Assembly: GCA_021018995.1 (NCBI GenBank)
Contig: CM037588.1
Location: 37,197,000 to 37,260,999 of the forward strand
Length of the DNA stretch: 64,000 nt
DNA from: Chloranthus sessilifolius
Taxonomy: Eukaryota; Streptophyta; Magnoliopsida; Chloranthales; Chloranthaceae
Direction: 5' to 3'
A program made the position numbers and the translations under genes. Each line of letters opens with the position of its first letter. Position 1 is the first letter of the stretch. Of the stretch, positions 44,000 to 55,013 are shown piece by piece. The notes under the pieces were generated by a model. That model was not told the origin of the DNA. It was given only the letters and a program-made list of their open reading frames with translations, and searched no databases.

Positions 44000-44520
44000 C
44001 CATCGGGTTCTGTTGCTGCCGCATCCACCAGGAGGAACGGGCCCAAACCCACTATTAACATGTTAGAAGAAGATAGGGAAGAGTTTGATCCTTCAGAATA
44101 TATCAGTGTCAGTGAGAACTTTATAGCACCAAGGCAAGGAAATCGAGAGGATGGAAACATAGGCATACTCGAGCCTTTAAACTTGCCGGATTACTTCCCC
44201 AATCCAACACCCCAAGCAGAGCCCTTAGATCTATGGATGTATTTCCCAGTATTAGCTCCAGTCAATCATGTCCAATCCAGCTTTTCTCTTCAACCATATA
44301 CAACACCAAATCCCTCAAATTATTTGATGCTCGATATTTCCCCATTACCCCCTCCAGTGTCGATTCGCTACCATTGGCTTCACTCTGCCACATCACCACC
44401 AATACAGTCATCCACGATTCCAGTAGACCCCATTTGGCCCACTTTTGCCCCTCCTCCAACCTATCCACCTCTAGTAGAATTTAACCATGTCTTATCCAGT
44501 TATTTGGCACCGCCAATCTA
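44000..44520 (+). pseudogene. Pro-rich spacer between gag and protease, right Ogre
   Basis: EFDPSEYISVSENFIAPRQG, EPLNLPDYFPNPTPQAEPLD and a Pro/Thr-rich tail match 20160-20960 of the left Ogre. Conserved between copies, so it was probably under selection in the active element, although its role is unknown. Confidence 0.6.
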
Positions 44521-44899
44521 AGAGCCTTCGATACCCTTTTCTAACCCTTTTCAGATCCCAGAGCCAACCTATGACCCCCACTAGATCTTGCTCAATTACA
44601 ATCAGACAGACCTCAATGCGAGTAGCAATAGAGAGGGGGCAGATGATTTTATTATACGATTTAAAAGGATATCTAAGCAACCTAAGGTACTGGTACCAAC
44701 CCGACCGAAAGAGAGAAAGGACCCCAGTAGTGCACCCATTTGAAAAAATGAGCCAAGAATACGCTTTGGAAATACAATTTAAAAGAACTCCAGCTCACAT
44801 CACCATCTGAGACATACTAATGACATCTCCGCTCCACTACCAAGATCTAATGGGAGCATTGAAAGATGTGCATGTATCTAACAAAGTGTCTCAGATGAG

Positions 44900-45320
44900 G
44901 TAGGGCAAGTAATCGGGCAGGTATTGGCTCCTAACGCCATCTCATTTTCAAATGCCGATCTTTCGAAAGAGGGAAACAATCATTCCAAGCCCCTCAACAT
45001 CACAATAGAAGCAGGAGATTTGACAATCCCATTAGTACTAATAGACAATAGATCAGCATTAAATGTGTTCCCCCTAAAACTTGTAACCAAGATAGGGGTT
45101 AATCCCTCCACGTTCAAGCCAACAAGAACAAGAGCAAGAGGATTTGATAATACAAAGAGGGAAATAATAGCAAAAGTCGATCTTGAGCTCACTGTTGGGC
45201 CAATGACCTTCTCCATCCCGTTCCAAGTTATGGACATCAAATCTACCTTCAATCTGCTGCTGGGATGCCCATGGTTGCATGAAATCGAGGCAATACCTTC
45301 AACCTTGCACTAAAAGCTCA
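44900..45320 (+). pseudogene. Protease region, right Ogre
   Basis: APNAISFSNADLSKEG, IPLVLIDNRSALNVFPLKLV (active-site region), RARGFDNTKREIIAKVDLEL and FNLLLGCPWLHE, the last being a strong marker of the end of Ty3/gypsy aspartic proteases. Confidence 0.8.
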
Positions 45321-45529
45321 GTTTCATATTAGATCAGAAGGTCATCACCATTCTAGGTGAAGAGCAGGAGGAAGGAGAAAAGGTCACACATAACATCAAG
45401 AAGCTTAAGGTATTGGATGTGCCACACTCAACTGAAGACACAGATCTTCACAGATTTCAATATGATGTCTCAGCAGTGGCACCCGAACCCCTCGTAAGAG
45501 TCTCCTCGAGAACAGGAGATGGAATGATT

Positions 45530-45690
45530 GCACCAGTTACCATGCTCTAGATATGGGGCTACCAGAAAGGAAAGGGTTTAAGTCCTCACCTGCAAGGAAG
45601 AAGAGACCCGCTCAGGGCCAAGGGCAGACAACAGATCAGATTCGGCTTAGGATACAAGCCTCATAAGAGGAGGTCCATGGGGCCAAAGAG
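45530..45690 (+). pseudogene. G-patch domain, right Ogre
   Basis: The segment reads WGYQKGKGLSPHLQGRRDP and later IRFGLGYKP, parallel to the left Ogre G-patch. Position between protease and RT is conserved. Confidence 0.7.
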
Positions 45691-46599
45691 AAGGCCCGCA
45701 CCATTTCCATAGCAAAATCTAGGGGGATAGACCTAGAAGATGAAACCCATCCCAGACCTCACATCTGAATCACCTTTGTAAGCACAAGGGATATAAAAAT
45801 TTATCAGAATAGGGCAACATAGCTGACCCCACACAAACCGACAGCCACTGTCCACCTAACCAACCCATAAATCTTCCCTCCATATATGGAAACAGATCTG
45901 GCCTTTGTGTCCCTTTTTGAGGAGGTGGTACTCCCGTCAATACTAACCTCAGGAATAAACCACCGCAGACCCTTATTAATGTTTGAGGACCGGGTCCCAG
46001 ACGAGCCAATAATAAATATGATGGAGGCTGACTCTCAAAGGCCATTTCAATCAGCCTCCTCCATTAGACAAGGTAAAGGTGTGGCACCATAGGTAAGGAA
46101 TTGGGAATCAATACACCTGACTCTGGAAGCATCAAGTAGGTGCAAATACGACATCAGCTTCCCTAAAACAAATAACCTATAAAAGGTGAGATTAGCCCTT
46201 GGCAGGCAATACCATGTTTCTATAAAGACCTGCATTGCCAATGGCCCATCTATGAAGAAAAGGAAAACCATAAAAAATATAAAAAAATTAAAAAACTCTA
46301 AAAATAGTCTTTCAAAATTCCCAAAAAAAGTAAGAAAAATGATGCCTCAGTGGAAGAGCCCGCCCGACATAAAGTCGACCTCTTTCCTGTAGAAATATGA
46401 GAAGAGGTAGGAGTCACGAATCTGCATGGCGAGGACTTAATCGAGGAGCTGCCCAATGAGCTCCTTAAAGGTATGTTGACTTTTAGCATGGTTGTACCCC
46501 AATTATTGAAGAGACTGAAGATGCCAATCTGGGTAACGAGGAGGGTCCTAGAATCACGAAGATCGGAACATCGATGTCTCCTGAAGAATAAAAAAGCAT

Positions 46600-47740
46600 G
46601 ATTAATTTCCTTTAGTCATACCAAGACATCTTTACATGGTCATACGTGGATATGCCTAGTTTAGATATCGATTTGGTCGAACATGAGCTGCCGCTATATC
46701 CCGACGTTAAGCCAGTCAAATAGAAGTTGAGACGTCTCCTGCAAGAGTGGATGTTGAAGGTGAAAGATAAAGTTATCCAGCATTACGATGCGAGGTTTCT
46801 CATGGTCTGTAAATACCCGCAGTGGTTGTCCAACATCGTCCTAATACCAAAGAAAGACTAAAAGGTTCGCAAGTGCATTGATTTCAGAAATCTCAATAAG
46901 GCAAGCCCAAAGGATGACTTCCTGTTGCCACACATAAACATCTTGGTCGATAGCACTGCAAGGCATGGGATGCTCTCATTTATGGATATATTCTCTGGAT
47001 ACAATTAGATCAAGATGGCGGAGGCATCTTGACTAAAAGGTTCGCATGTGCATTGATTTCAGAAATCTCAACAAGGCAAACCCAAAGGATGACTTCCTGT
47101 TGCCACACATAGACATCTTAGTTGATAACACTACAAGGCATGGGATGCTCTCATTCATGGATAGATTCTCTGGATACAATCAGATCAAGATGGCAGAGGT
47201 AGACCGAGAGAAGACAACATTCATCACCCCATGGGGAACTTTCTGTGATCGAGTCATGTCGTTTGGGTTAGAAAATGCTGGAGCAACATATTAGACAGCA
47301 ATGATGGCACTCTTCCATGACATGATGCACCGAGAAATAGAGGTGTATGTCGACGACATGATAGCCAAGTCTCAGGAGAGAGGTGATCACCTGGTGAACC
47401 TCCGAAAGCTGTTTGAGAGGCTGAGGAAATACAAGTTGCATCTAAACATTCATAAATGTGCATTCTGCGCCATGTCAGGAAGGCTACTAGGCTTCATCGT
47501 CAGTAGAAGAGGCATCAAAGTTGACCCGATCAAAGTGAAAGCCATAGTAGAAATGCCGCCACCATCTATTGAAAAGGAAGTCAGGAGTTTCTTGGGTAGA
47601 ATACAGTACATCAGTCTGTCCATTGCACTGTTAACTCCTATCTACAAGCCAATCTTCAAACTACTAAGGAAAGACTCGCCCGTTGAGTGGAATGATAAAT
47701 GTCAAGCCGCTCCAAGAAAAAATTCTCAATGGGATGTGTC
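46600..47740 (+). pseudogene. Reverse transcriptase region, right Ogre
   Basis: The RT domain is recognised by CIDFRNLNKANPKDDFLLPH, FMDRFSGYNQIKMAEVDREK, TTFITPWGTFCDRVMSFGLE, EVYVDDMIAKS (YVDD catalytic box near 47345-47360) and LGFIVSRRGIKVDPIKVKAI. It polymerises cDNA from the RNA genome. Fossil copy. Confidence 0.88.
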
Positions 47741-47779
47741 CTAGGGCAACATGATGAGACTAGAAGAAGAGAGTAGGCC

Positions 47780-48090
47780 ATTTACTAATTGAGCAAGAAG
47801 TTTACTGATTACGAGGGACGCTATTCTCATCTGGAGAAAGCTTCTCTGGCTCTCGTATGTGCTACCCAGAGGCTTCACTATTTGCTAGCTCAAGTGGTTC
47901 TCCTTCTGGCACGAATGGATCCGTTGAAGCACTTATTCAAAAAGTCGGCTCTCACTAGCCAAACTGCAAGCTTGAAACTTCTTCTATCAGAATTTGACAT
48001 CACATATGTCACCCAGAAGTTAATCAAGGGGCAAACACTCACTGATCATCTTGCTAAAAATCCTTTACCTGACTACGAACCTCTGAGAAC
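47780..48090 (+). pseudogene. Ty3-type RNase H, right Ogre
   Basis: YSHLEKASLALVCATQRLHY carries the second catalytic Glu region of gypsy RNase H, then DPLKHLFKKSALTSQTASLK and LLLSEFDITYVTQKLIKGQT, followed by DHLAKNP, the usual end of the domain. Confidence 0.8.
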
Positions 48091-48149
48091 TGAGTTTCTT
48101 GGTGAGGACATCTTATTCATGACAGAAGATGACATAGAGGATACAGAAG

Positions 48150-48480
48150 AGTCCTGGCAATGCACTTTGATGGGGCATCAAATGTTGAAGGTCAAGGCGT
48201 CGGTGTTGTTCTAATCTCGCCAAAAGGGTCCCACATACCTGTCTCCATCACACTCAATTTCTCCTGCACTAACAATATGGCCGAATACGAAGCCTGTGCA
48301 GCTAGCCTACAAGCAGCTCTCGACCTAAACATAACTCACCTCAAGGTGTTTGGTGACTCATAGCTGATCATATGCCAGACCAATGGAGGCTGGAAAATCA
48401 TGGATGAGAAGTTAATCTCATACCATGAACACCTCAAAGACCTATGTCACTTTCTCCTATGTCCCACGAGAAAGAAATCA
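48150..48480 (+). pseudogene. Second (archaeal-type) RNase H, right Ogre
   Basis: MHFDGASNVEGQGVGVVLIS, then CTNNMAEYEACAASLQAALD and LKVFGDS: the D...E...D pattern of the archaeal/plant-type RNase H that Tat elements carry in addition to the Ty3-type domain. After this come YVPRERNHFADALATL and the integrase-side linker up to 48801. Confidence 0.88.
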
Positions 48481-48801
48481 CTTTGCCGATGCCTTAGCAA
48501 CATTGTTATCAATGGTCAAAATTTCATATGGCGTTGAAATGAAGCCAATCATGATCAGACAAAGAAACGTGCCTGCTTTCTGCCTCCAAATCAAGGGATC
48601 CACAAAGACAGATGACGTGCCTCCATGGTTCTCAGATATCAAGAACTTTCTCAAAACTCAAGCTTTTCCTAAAGGCACGTCCAAGACCGATAGGCAGACC
48701 ATCCAACATGTAGCAGTGAACTATGTCATCTATGGCGAATGCCTCTACAAGCGGTCGTATAATAATATCTTGCTTAGATGCCTAACTGAAAGCGAGGTAA
48801 C

Positions 48802-50887
48802 TGTTAATCTCTGAAAAGTGCCACTTTTCACCTCCTAACCTAGCCTTTGATGGACCTTTGAGCTGGTTAATAATGAGATTTTAAGTGTGTTTTTACAGAT
48901 GACAGGAAGTTATAGCTTAGTACAGCAATCCATCATTTTTGAGCCAAGAAGAAGAAATTTTGAGCCAAGCTATGGAGCTGATGGATTTATTGAGAATGCA
49001 CCATGATGGTTCACACCATTGGGGGTGTCTTGCATGCCTCATAGTCCTAGAAGTCCTGCTGAGAGAGAAAGGTGGAGCTCAGAGTTTATGGAGTGTTGCT
49101 ACAGTGGATTTAAATAGAATAGCTGTTGAGCAAGTTGTTGCTATAGCAGACTATACAAAGAACACACTCAACAAACTAGCAACTACAGCAGCTTTAGCAC
49201 TTTCATTCGGGAAGTTGCACTCAACATCTTCAGCAATTCAATGTGCAGCAAGTCAGTTCTCAGCATTACATCAAACTGCACCTTTAGTAGCTCAAGTGAA
49301 ACACCAGCAGCTCAAGCATTTTATATGAGTGGCAATATAGCAGTTTGTGTGGGATACAACTGCTGAAAGCAGCTACACTGAATAGTTCATGCAAGCAGCA
49401 ACAAGCAACCATTCAAGCATTTTATTGTGCATCCAACCTGTTGAGCAGCTGGTTCTGCTGAAGTCTACATCAAGGATGCTGAAATCTCAGTCTCACAAGC
49501 TACAGATTTGAAGCCATGAAGCACTCAAGCAGCTGCTGTTGTTGCAACCAACTATGATGTCAAGTCGTTTCAAGGCCATACACTTGAGTAGTTGGCTGAA
49601 TCCATTAGGGATGTGAGTAGTTTATTGCTGAAGCACCAAGCAGTCGAGCTTTGAATCCAACATGCATATCTGCCTTGAAGAACTTGAGCGCATTCAAGAC
49701 CAGCAGCTGTGCAGCAACTCTCAAGCAGATACTTGTGCTATAGTTGAACTCCACGAGCAGCACAGCTGCTATTATTTTAGAACTCGAGCAACTATAGTGT
49801 GAATAGTAACACACTCGAGCAGTATAGAGGGCTGAAATCCATGAACTCGAGTGGTTTATACTGCTGAAACTACCTTGTCGAGTTGTTGTATAGCCTATCG
49901 AGCTGAAGTGCTGAAGATTTTAATGAACTCAAGCAATTCATCAACCACTCGAGCTGCTGCAACCCGAAGAGAAGTAACATGTCGAGTAAGTTATGGGTGT
50001 AATGATCCTGTCGAGCTGATCTAAGCTGAACCTAAGAACTTGTCGAGCAGTTTAGTGCTAAAATATCTGCCACTCGAGCTATGAGCAGTTACATTGATGA
50101 AGGACCAGTCCGTTGAGCTGCAATATTAAAGTACTCGAGCTGTTGCAATGTTGGAGAGTTGTAGTTGGAATGCAACTCGAGTAGTTCATAGTCCAAAGAA
50201 GCAGCCACTCAAGCTACACACTGATCCTCATGACCTGTATTGCTGCAGTTGCAACCACTCGAGCAATAAATTTGAAGAATTCGAGTAGCTCATTAATGAA
50301 ACTAGGCCCTCGAGCAGACCAACAGCTGTAAAAGCACCTACTCGAGTAGTTTGGAGGCTTAAAACCTAACCTCTCAAGTGGTTGTCTGAACCCCATGAGT
50401 AGTTCACTGCTAAAAACATTCTGTCGAGTAGTTGCAGTGCTGAAAAATGCTTCAAATCAACCTATTGAGCAACCTCTCTCGATCCTGTCGAGCTGAAATG
50501 CCTGAAGCAATGAACCTGTCAAGTTGTTTAAATGTTGCTGAAGCAACTTGTCGAGCTGCTGTCTGATCTACTAAAGCTGAAGTCCTGAAGCCCATCCAAC
50601 CACTCGAGATTGATGTTCTGAAGCTCTATCCACTCGAGGCTCAGGTTTCAGTCATCCATTTCAGACTTCATAGATATTTTGGGGATTCCACAGCATCTAG
50701 GGCACATATCCCAATGTGCTTAGCTGTCCCACACATCCCGAGGCATCACTTGGCCAAAAGTAGGCCACTTCAACAGGGCATAACTAACATGATTCTTTCT
50801 TTCTTCTGATTGGCCAAAGCTTTTCATGGCCATATGGATTGTATAACTAAAACACATTCTGTCTTGGGAAAGGAATTAGGGTTAGCC
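48802..50887 (+). repeat. Athila LTR C (plus strand), U3 part, cut by the right Athila
   Basis: Starts TGTTAATCTCTGAAAAGTGCC, homologous to LTR A (TGTTAAGACCTGAAAAGTACC), and continues with CCTTTGATGGACCTTTGAGC. It holds a CTCGAG-type motif array and then TTTTGGGGATTCCAC...AGGGCACATATCCCA, the conserved U3 block seen before the TATA box in LTR A and element 1. At 50888 it is interrupted by the 3' LTR of the minus-strand Athila; its rest should lie beyond 64000. Confidence 0.72.
49330..50660. repeat. ACTCGAGCAG-type motif array in LTR C
   Basis: About 25 to 30 copies of CTCGAGCAGCT, CTCGAGTAGTT, GTCGAGCTG and decayed forms (CTCAAGCAG, GTTGAGCAG) in 1.3 kb. The core CTCGAG is a perfect palindrome and ACTCGAGT occurs. 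The outer copies are more decayed (CG to TG or CA), as expected from deamination of methylated CpG. Confidence 0.88.
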
Positions 50888-53169
50888 TGTTGTATTGCTT
50901 ACCTTGCAATTATTAAAGATTTAAATCAGCAAACTAAAAGGCAAAATCACAGAGAAATGAGATCAAGGTAAGTAATCAGTCCTGTAAGAACCAGGGCTGT
51001 TGCAGCAAGCTTTAAGGGGTAAGTGAAGGTAGGTCCACAGGGAAATGTGCTCTCAAATTTAGTAAATCTCCAGATCTATAACAGATATGGCACTCTAGCC
51101 TATCCTAGTTTAAAACAAAGCAAGAAAGGAAAGAGGAGAGTTTTTTTAGGGTTGTCACTTTGCTAAAACTATAGAAAATTAAACATAAAAGCAAACGATC
51201 CAGAACTGATTAAAACACAGATTTAAGGAAATGGAGAAAGAGATTAAAGTCAAAAGAAGGAGAGTAGCAGCTAGGGATTTTGGTCTTTTACTAAAAATTG
51301 ATTGGTTCATAGGTAGTGCAGGGGACTGATTTGCAACAATCCTTCATTTGGCCACAAGCTCAGATGCAAGGAATAAGAATCCAACCTAGACCAGAGGATT
51401 GGAGTGATATTGAGGCTATGATCTATCAATTTTAATGGTCACAGATCATCCTAGAGATTCCTCTAATTCAAGGGTCTTAATTGAAACAACTAAGCCATTG
51501 AATATATTGTGGATGCAAGGCTACAAGCTCAGGCATCCACAGGGATATTAGATCTAGGGAAATCAAATGGCAATCAACAGATTTATGGATCCAAATTAAC
51601 TTTACATTCAACAATTATTGAATTAAGACAACATACAGTCCAATTATTCTCAGATCTGCAATATGTGCAACATCTAATCCTCCTACAAAGCTTTGAGCCT
51701 CTCAACTTATAGCTCTCACCCTCACCCTAGCTACTAAAAGGTTTAGCCAACCATGGTTGGTCTAAAGAGTGAATGCGGAAGAAGGAAGAGGCAAGGAGTT
51801 TTCGAATTTTGGTCTGAGCTCTCTCAATTTTTGGATGGTTCTTCTATAAACTCCTCAGGCCTGTATAGTCTTCCTCTCTGTCCTCAGATCTGTTTCAGCC
51901 AATCAGAGCTCAAGGGAATCATTTTGTTATTCTAAGCCACTGATGTGGCTGATTTTTCTTCTAAAAACTCTACTAATTGGTCCAAATTGGATAGGTACAT
52001 GAGAAGTGGTTAGAGAGTTCCCATTCGCGCCCATTTGTGTTCCAAAATTACCCCCAAGGGTTGTTAAAGTGCTATGAAATGTGTGCACAGAGCACTGAAG
52101 TGAGTAGCAGTTACAGCTGGAACTAAGAAGTTCCCAAATCGTGGTTCAAGAGGATCAGGGAATCTCTCAACAGGTTCTGAGTTCCATTAGTGCTCCATTT
52201 GATAAGTTGGAGTGAGCTTTTGACAGGATCTTTCTTCTGTTCGATAGGTTGACAACAATTCTCGACAGGTTGACATTAATTCTTAACTTCTGTTCGAGCT
52301 CCATCTATCCTCTCGACAGGTTATAAAATAACTTATCGATTCCTTATACAGTTCCAGTTGAATCTTTGACAGGATGGAAATTATGCTCGACAGGTTGACT
52401 CAACCTCGTAAAAAATTGATGCAGCTTCAAGTAAGTCCTCGACTGTTTGGTGTTGACTGCTCGCTAGGTTCTGAGGAACCTCTCGACATGTAGGTGGAAC
52501 TTCGTGAGATCCCCTACATCTCTAGGTAAGTCCTAGATAAGTTCTTCTGCCACAGCTCAAACCTTTAGACAGGTTCTGTCAACCTCTCAAAATCTTCACT
52601 TTTCCACCTCAGTACCTCTCGATAGGTTGAAACACAGCTTTAGAACCTCTCAACGGGTTAACTTCTTCAGCTTTAACTCCTCGATAGGTTCGTGTATACC
52701 TTCAGATCCTCTCGATAGGTTGATGGAAACCTCTCGACAGCTTCATATCTAAGCATGCAAACCTATTGACAGGTTGAATTAACTTCTCGATAAGTTCTAT
52801 CCTTTGCTTTCACAGCTGGCACATAGTTCTGGGGTGTTGTTCTTCATCTGTCCAACACTCAGCACCTTTGAGGGGTTCAACCTTCACTCACTACAGCTGC
52901 TCTTGCTCTCATGTGTGCCCATGTGGAAACATGCCACTGCCATAGGGTTCTAAGGCTCTGTGGTTGCTTGATGGCTGACCTTTTGGGCTGCATGAGTACA
53001 TGTTGAGCAGCATGTCTCTTCTTTGACATTTTTAGATGAATGTCTGCACTATGATTGCGTTTTATTGCTTAACTACAAAACATACTCAAAACATAGTATT
53101 AGTCAACTCAAAGGTCCATCAAAGGTCAGGTTAGGAGTTGAAAAATGGTATTTCTTACTTCTCAACACA
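50888..53169 (-). repeat. 3' LTR of right Athila (2282 bp)
   Basis: On the minus strand starts TGTGTTGAGAAG after the polypurine tract and ends GCAATACAACA. It is the uninterrupted version of LTR B (11524-16372), with the same blocks: AGCAAGCTTTAAGGGGTAAG, GTCACAGATCATCC and the CTCGACAGG array. Confidence 0.82.
52150..52805. repeat. AACCTCTCGACAGGTT motif array in right Athila LTR
   Basis: About 20 copies or near copies of CTCTCGACAGGTT and CTCGATAGGTT in 650 bp. The flanks AACCT and AGGTT are mutually inverted, so the complete motif AACCTCTCGACAGGTT is palindromic at 7 of 8 base pairs. Same motif as in LTR B and in the internal spacer at 58140-58690. Confidence 0.9.
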
Positions 53170-53180
53170 CCCCCAAATCT
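53170..53180 (-). other. Polypurine tract of right Athila
   Basis: AGATTTGGGGG on the minus strand, directly before the LTR start TGTGTTGAG. Same place and form as in element 1 and element B. Confidence 0.8.
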
Positions 53181-55013
53181 AAGCTTTGCTAGTCCCTAAG
53201 CAAAAGAGAAATTAAAAAAAATTATTGAAAATAGAAAAATGCCACTTTTGTAGGGAGCATAGATGCATTTAGCACATGCATCAAGCCTTTTAAACCCCTA
53301 GGTGATCCCTAGTGGAGGAGTGGTGTCTCTTGAGGCTTTTCAGTGAAGGTACCCACAAACTTCTCCAATGAATCAATTAATATCAATGCAACATGTCAAA
53401 ATAGAATTTAAACAAAAATAAAATTCATTCCACACCTTACTCATTCAAAATAAAAAATTGAGGGGATTCTTAGCAGTAAATCAGCAGTTTAATACTGAAA
53501 TTCTATTGTAATTCATTCATAATCAATCAGCTCATGTCAAGGTATTGTGTGTTAAAATTAGTGCAAAGCTCACCATCAATTTGAGAATTATGTTCTGATA
53601 ATGCCCCACACAAATTCAATAAACATAAAGCATGCATCATTTCACACAGCTCAAGAGCAGTTACAGCCCTCAAATAGGACTGCAAACATGAGCATAGGCA
53701 ATGCTCCAATTCCTGAAATCTTCTAGCTCTTTTCACCATAGATTACACAAATCCTTATCTCCACATGACAGCTCAATTAATTTTCAGATCAGTAGGGTCT
53801 TTTTATTGGGTTGTAATGTGATATATGGCTGAGGTTTATAAAGAATAAGAGGGTACAGAGGGATTCAAATTGAGAAATCAGCAAGGGTAAGGAGGTGGTC
53901 ATGACAACACCTTCATCATCTCAGCACATCTTCCTCTTCTTTAAATCTGCAGATTTGGAGTGACTTCTCCTCATTTTTGTTTTGCTTTTCCATTTTTCTC
54001 TTTCTTTTTGTACTTTTTTTTTCATATTTTTTTTATATGGGCTGGAATGCCACAATTTTTTTACAACAGGTACACAGCTGCCGCAATGTCCTTTCTTAAA
54101 TTTCTCTCTTTTCCTCCCACCAAATATGAAACCTTGCTCCTCTAATCCTCACTTCTCCCTTCACTTCCTGACTTCTTAGGTTAGGTTGAGGGTGAACTGA
54201 AACAGGTCAAGAGGTTCAGGAAAAAATATTTTGGTTTTTTTTTTCAAAGAAGAATGAAATTTTTCAGGCTCAAATGGTGTATACAAAGGCAGTTCAAAGG
54301 GTATGGATTTTTAGCTCAAACTGTCTAAAAGATGCCCTTACATCATCTCTTTAATGTCATGAGTGCTATCAATTTGTTTCAATTTGGAGTGCATAACTTC
54401 TAGTGAAAGAGAGTAGGTTCAAACAATCCTTAGAGCAAAACTTTTTTTATCAAAACACTCTTCAAAAGAAATTTTTTTGTTTTCTTTACAGGCCCAACTC
54501 TCACTGGGTATGGTCTTCCATCAAATTCCTGGGGTATATCCTCACAATTTTCTCTCTTTTCAGGGTCACCTAAGCACCAATTTTAAAAAAATTCTTGGCA
54601 TTTGCTTCATGACAATGTTAGAGCTACAACAAATTTAAGTTTAAAAAGTTTTTAATTTCCTCTTTTTTCAAAATCAAGTGGGAAATCACTTTATTTTCAA
54701 AAAATTTATCCAACCCTGCTACACTAGCATTCACTATTCCATTGGCACCCCCTGCCATACACCCAAACCTATGAGGAGTAGTGTCCTCACTACTTTGGAA
54801 GTATAACAAAAAGAAACAACAGGGAAAAGTAAAATAAAACTACACACATGAGGAACAAAGATATGTACAATATGCAAAGAAAAGGAACATTTCATTATAA
54901 TGAACTGTATACAAAAGGAGTACAGAGATATAAAATGCAAGAGTAAAACTATATACAAACAAACTTCCTAAGACACAGTACTATAGAATCTACACACACC
55001 AAAAACTCTACAC
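53181..55013 (-). other. 3' noncoding region of right Athila
   Basis: About 1.8 kb between the extra ORF and the polypurine tract, colinear with 16384-18003. It holds the conserved CCCTAGTGGAGGAGTG block (53297), a T-rich run (54005-54040), and TCACTGGGTATGGTCTTCCA (54502). No ORF supported. Confidence 0.7.

Larger units (their letters stand above)
40891..48801 (+). mobile_element. Tat/Ogre-type Ty3/gypsy retrotransposon (right Ogre), both ends missing
   Basis: On the plus strand: leader, Pro-rich gag extension, gag, protease, G-patch, RT, Ty3-type RNase H, a second (archaeal-type) RNase H, and the beginning of the integrase region. The dual RNase H defines the Tat branch. It is closely related to the left Ogre (same order, 70-90 percent similar by eye in gag). 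The left part with LTR and PBS is lost at the CACTA end and the integrase is cut by LTR C at 48802. Broken, with well over ten breaks. Confidence 0.85.

Noticed and set aside
49330-50660. CRISPR-like array (regular repeats)
   Set aside because: Spacing is irregular, repeats are about 10 bp and the setting is a plant retrotransposon LTR.
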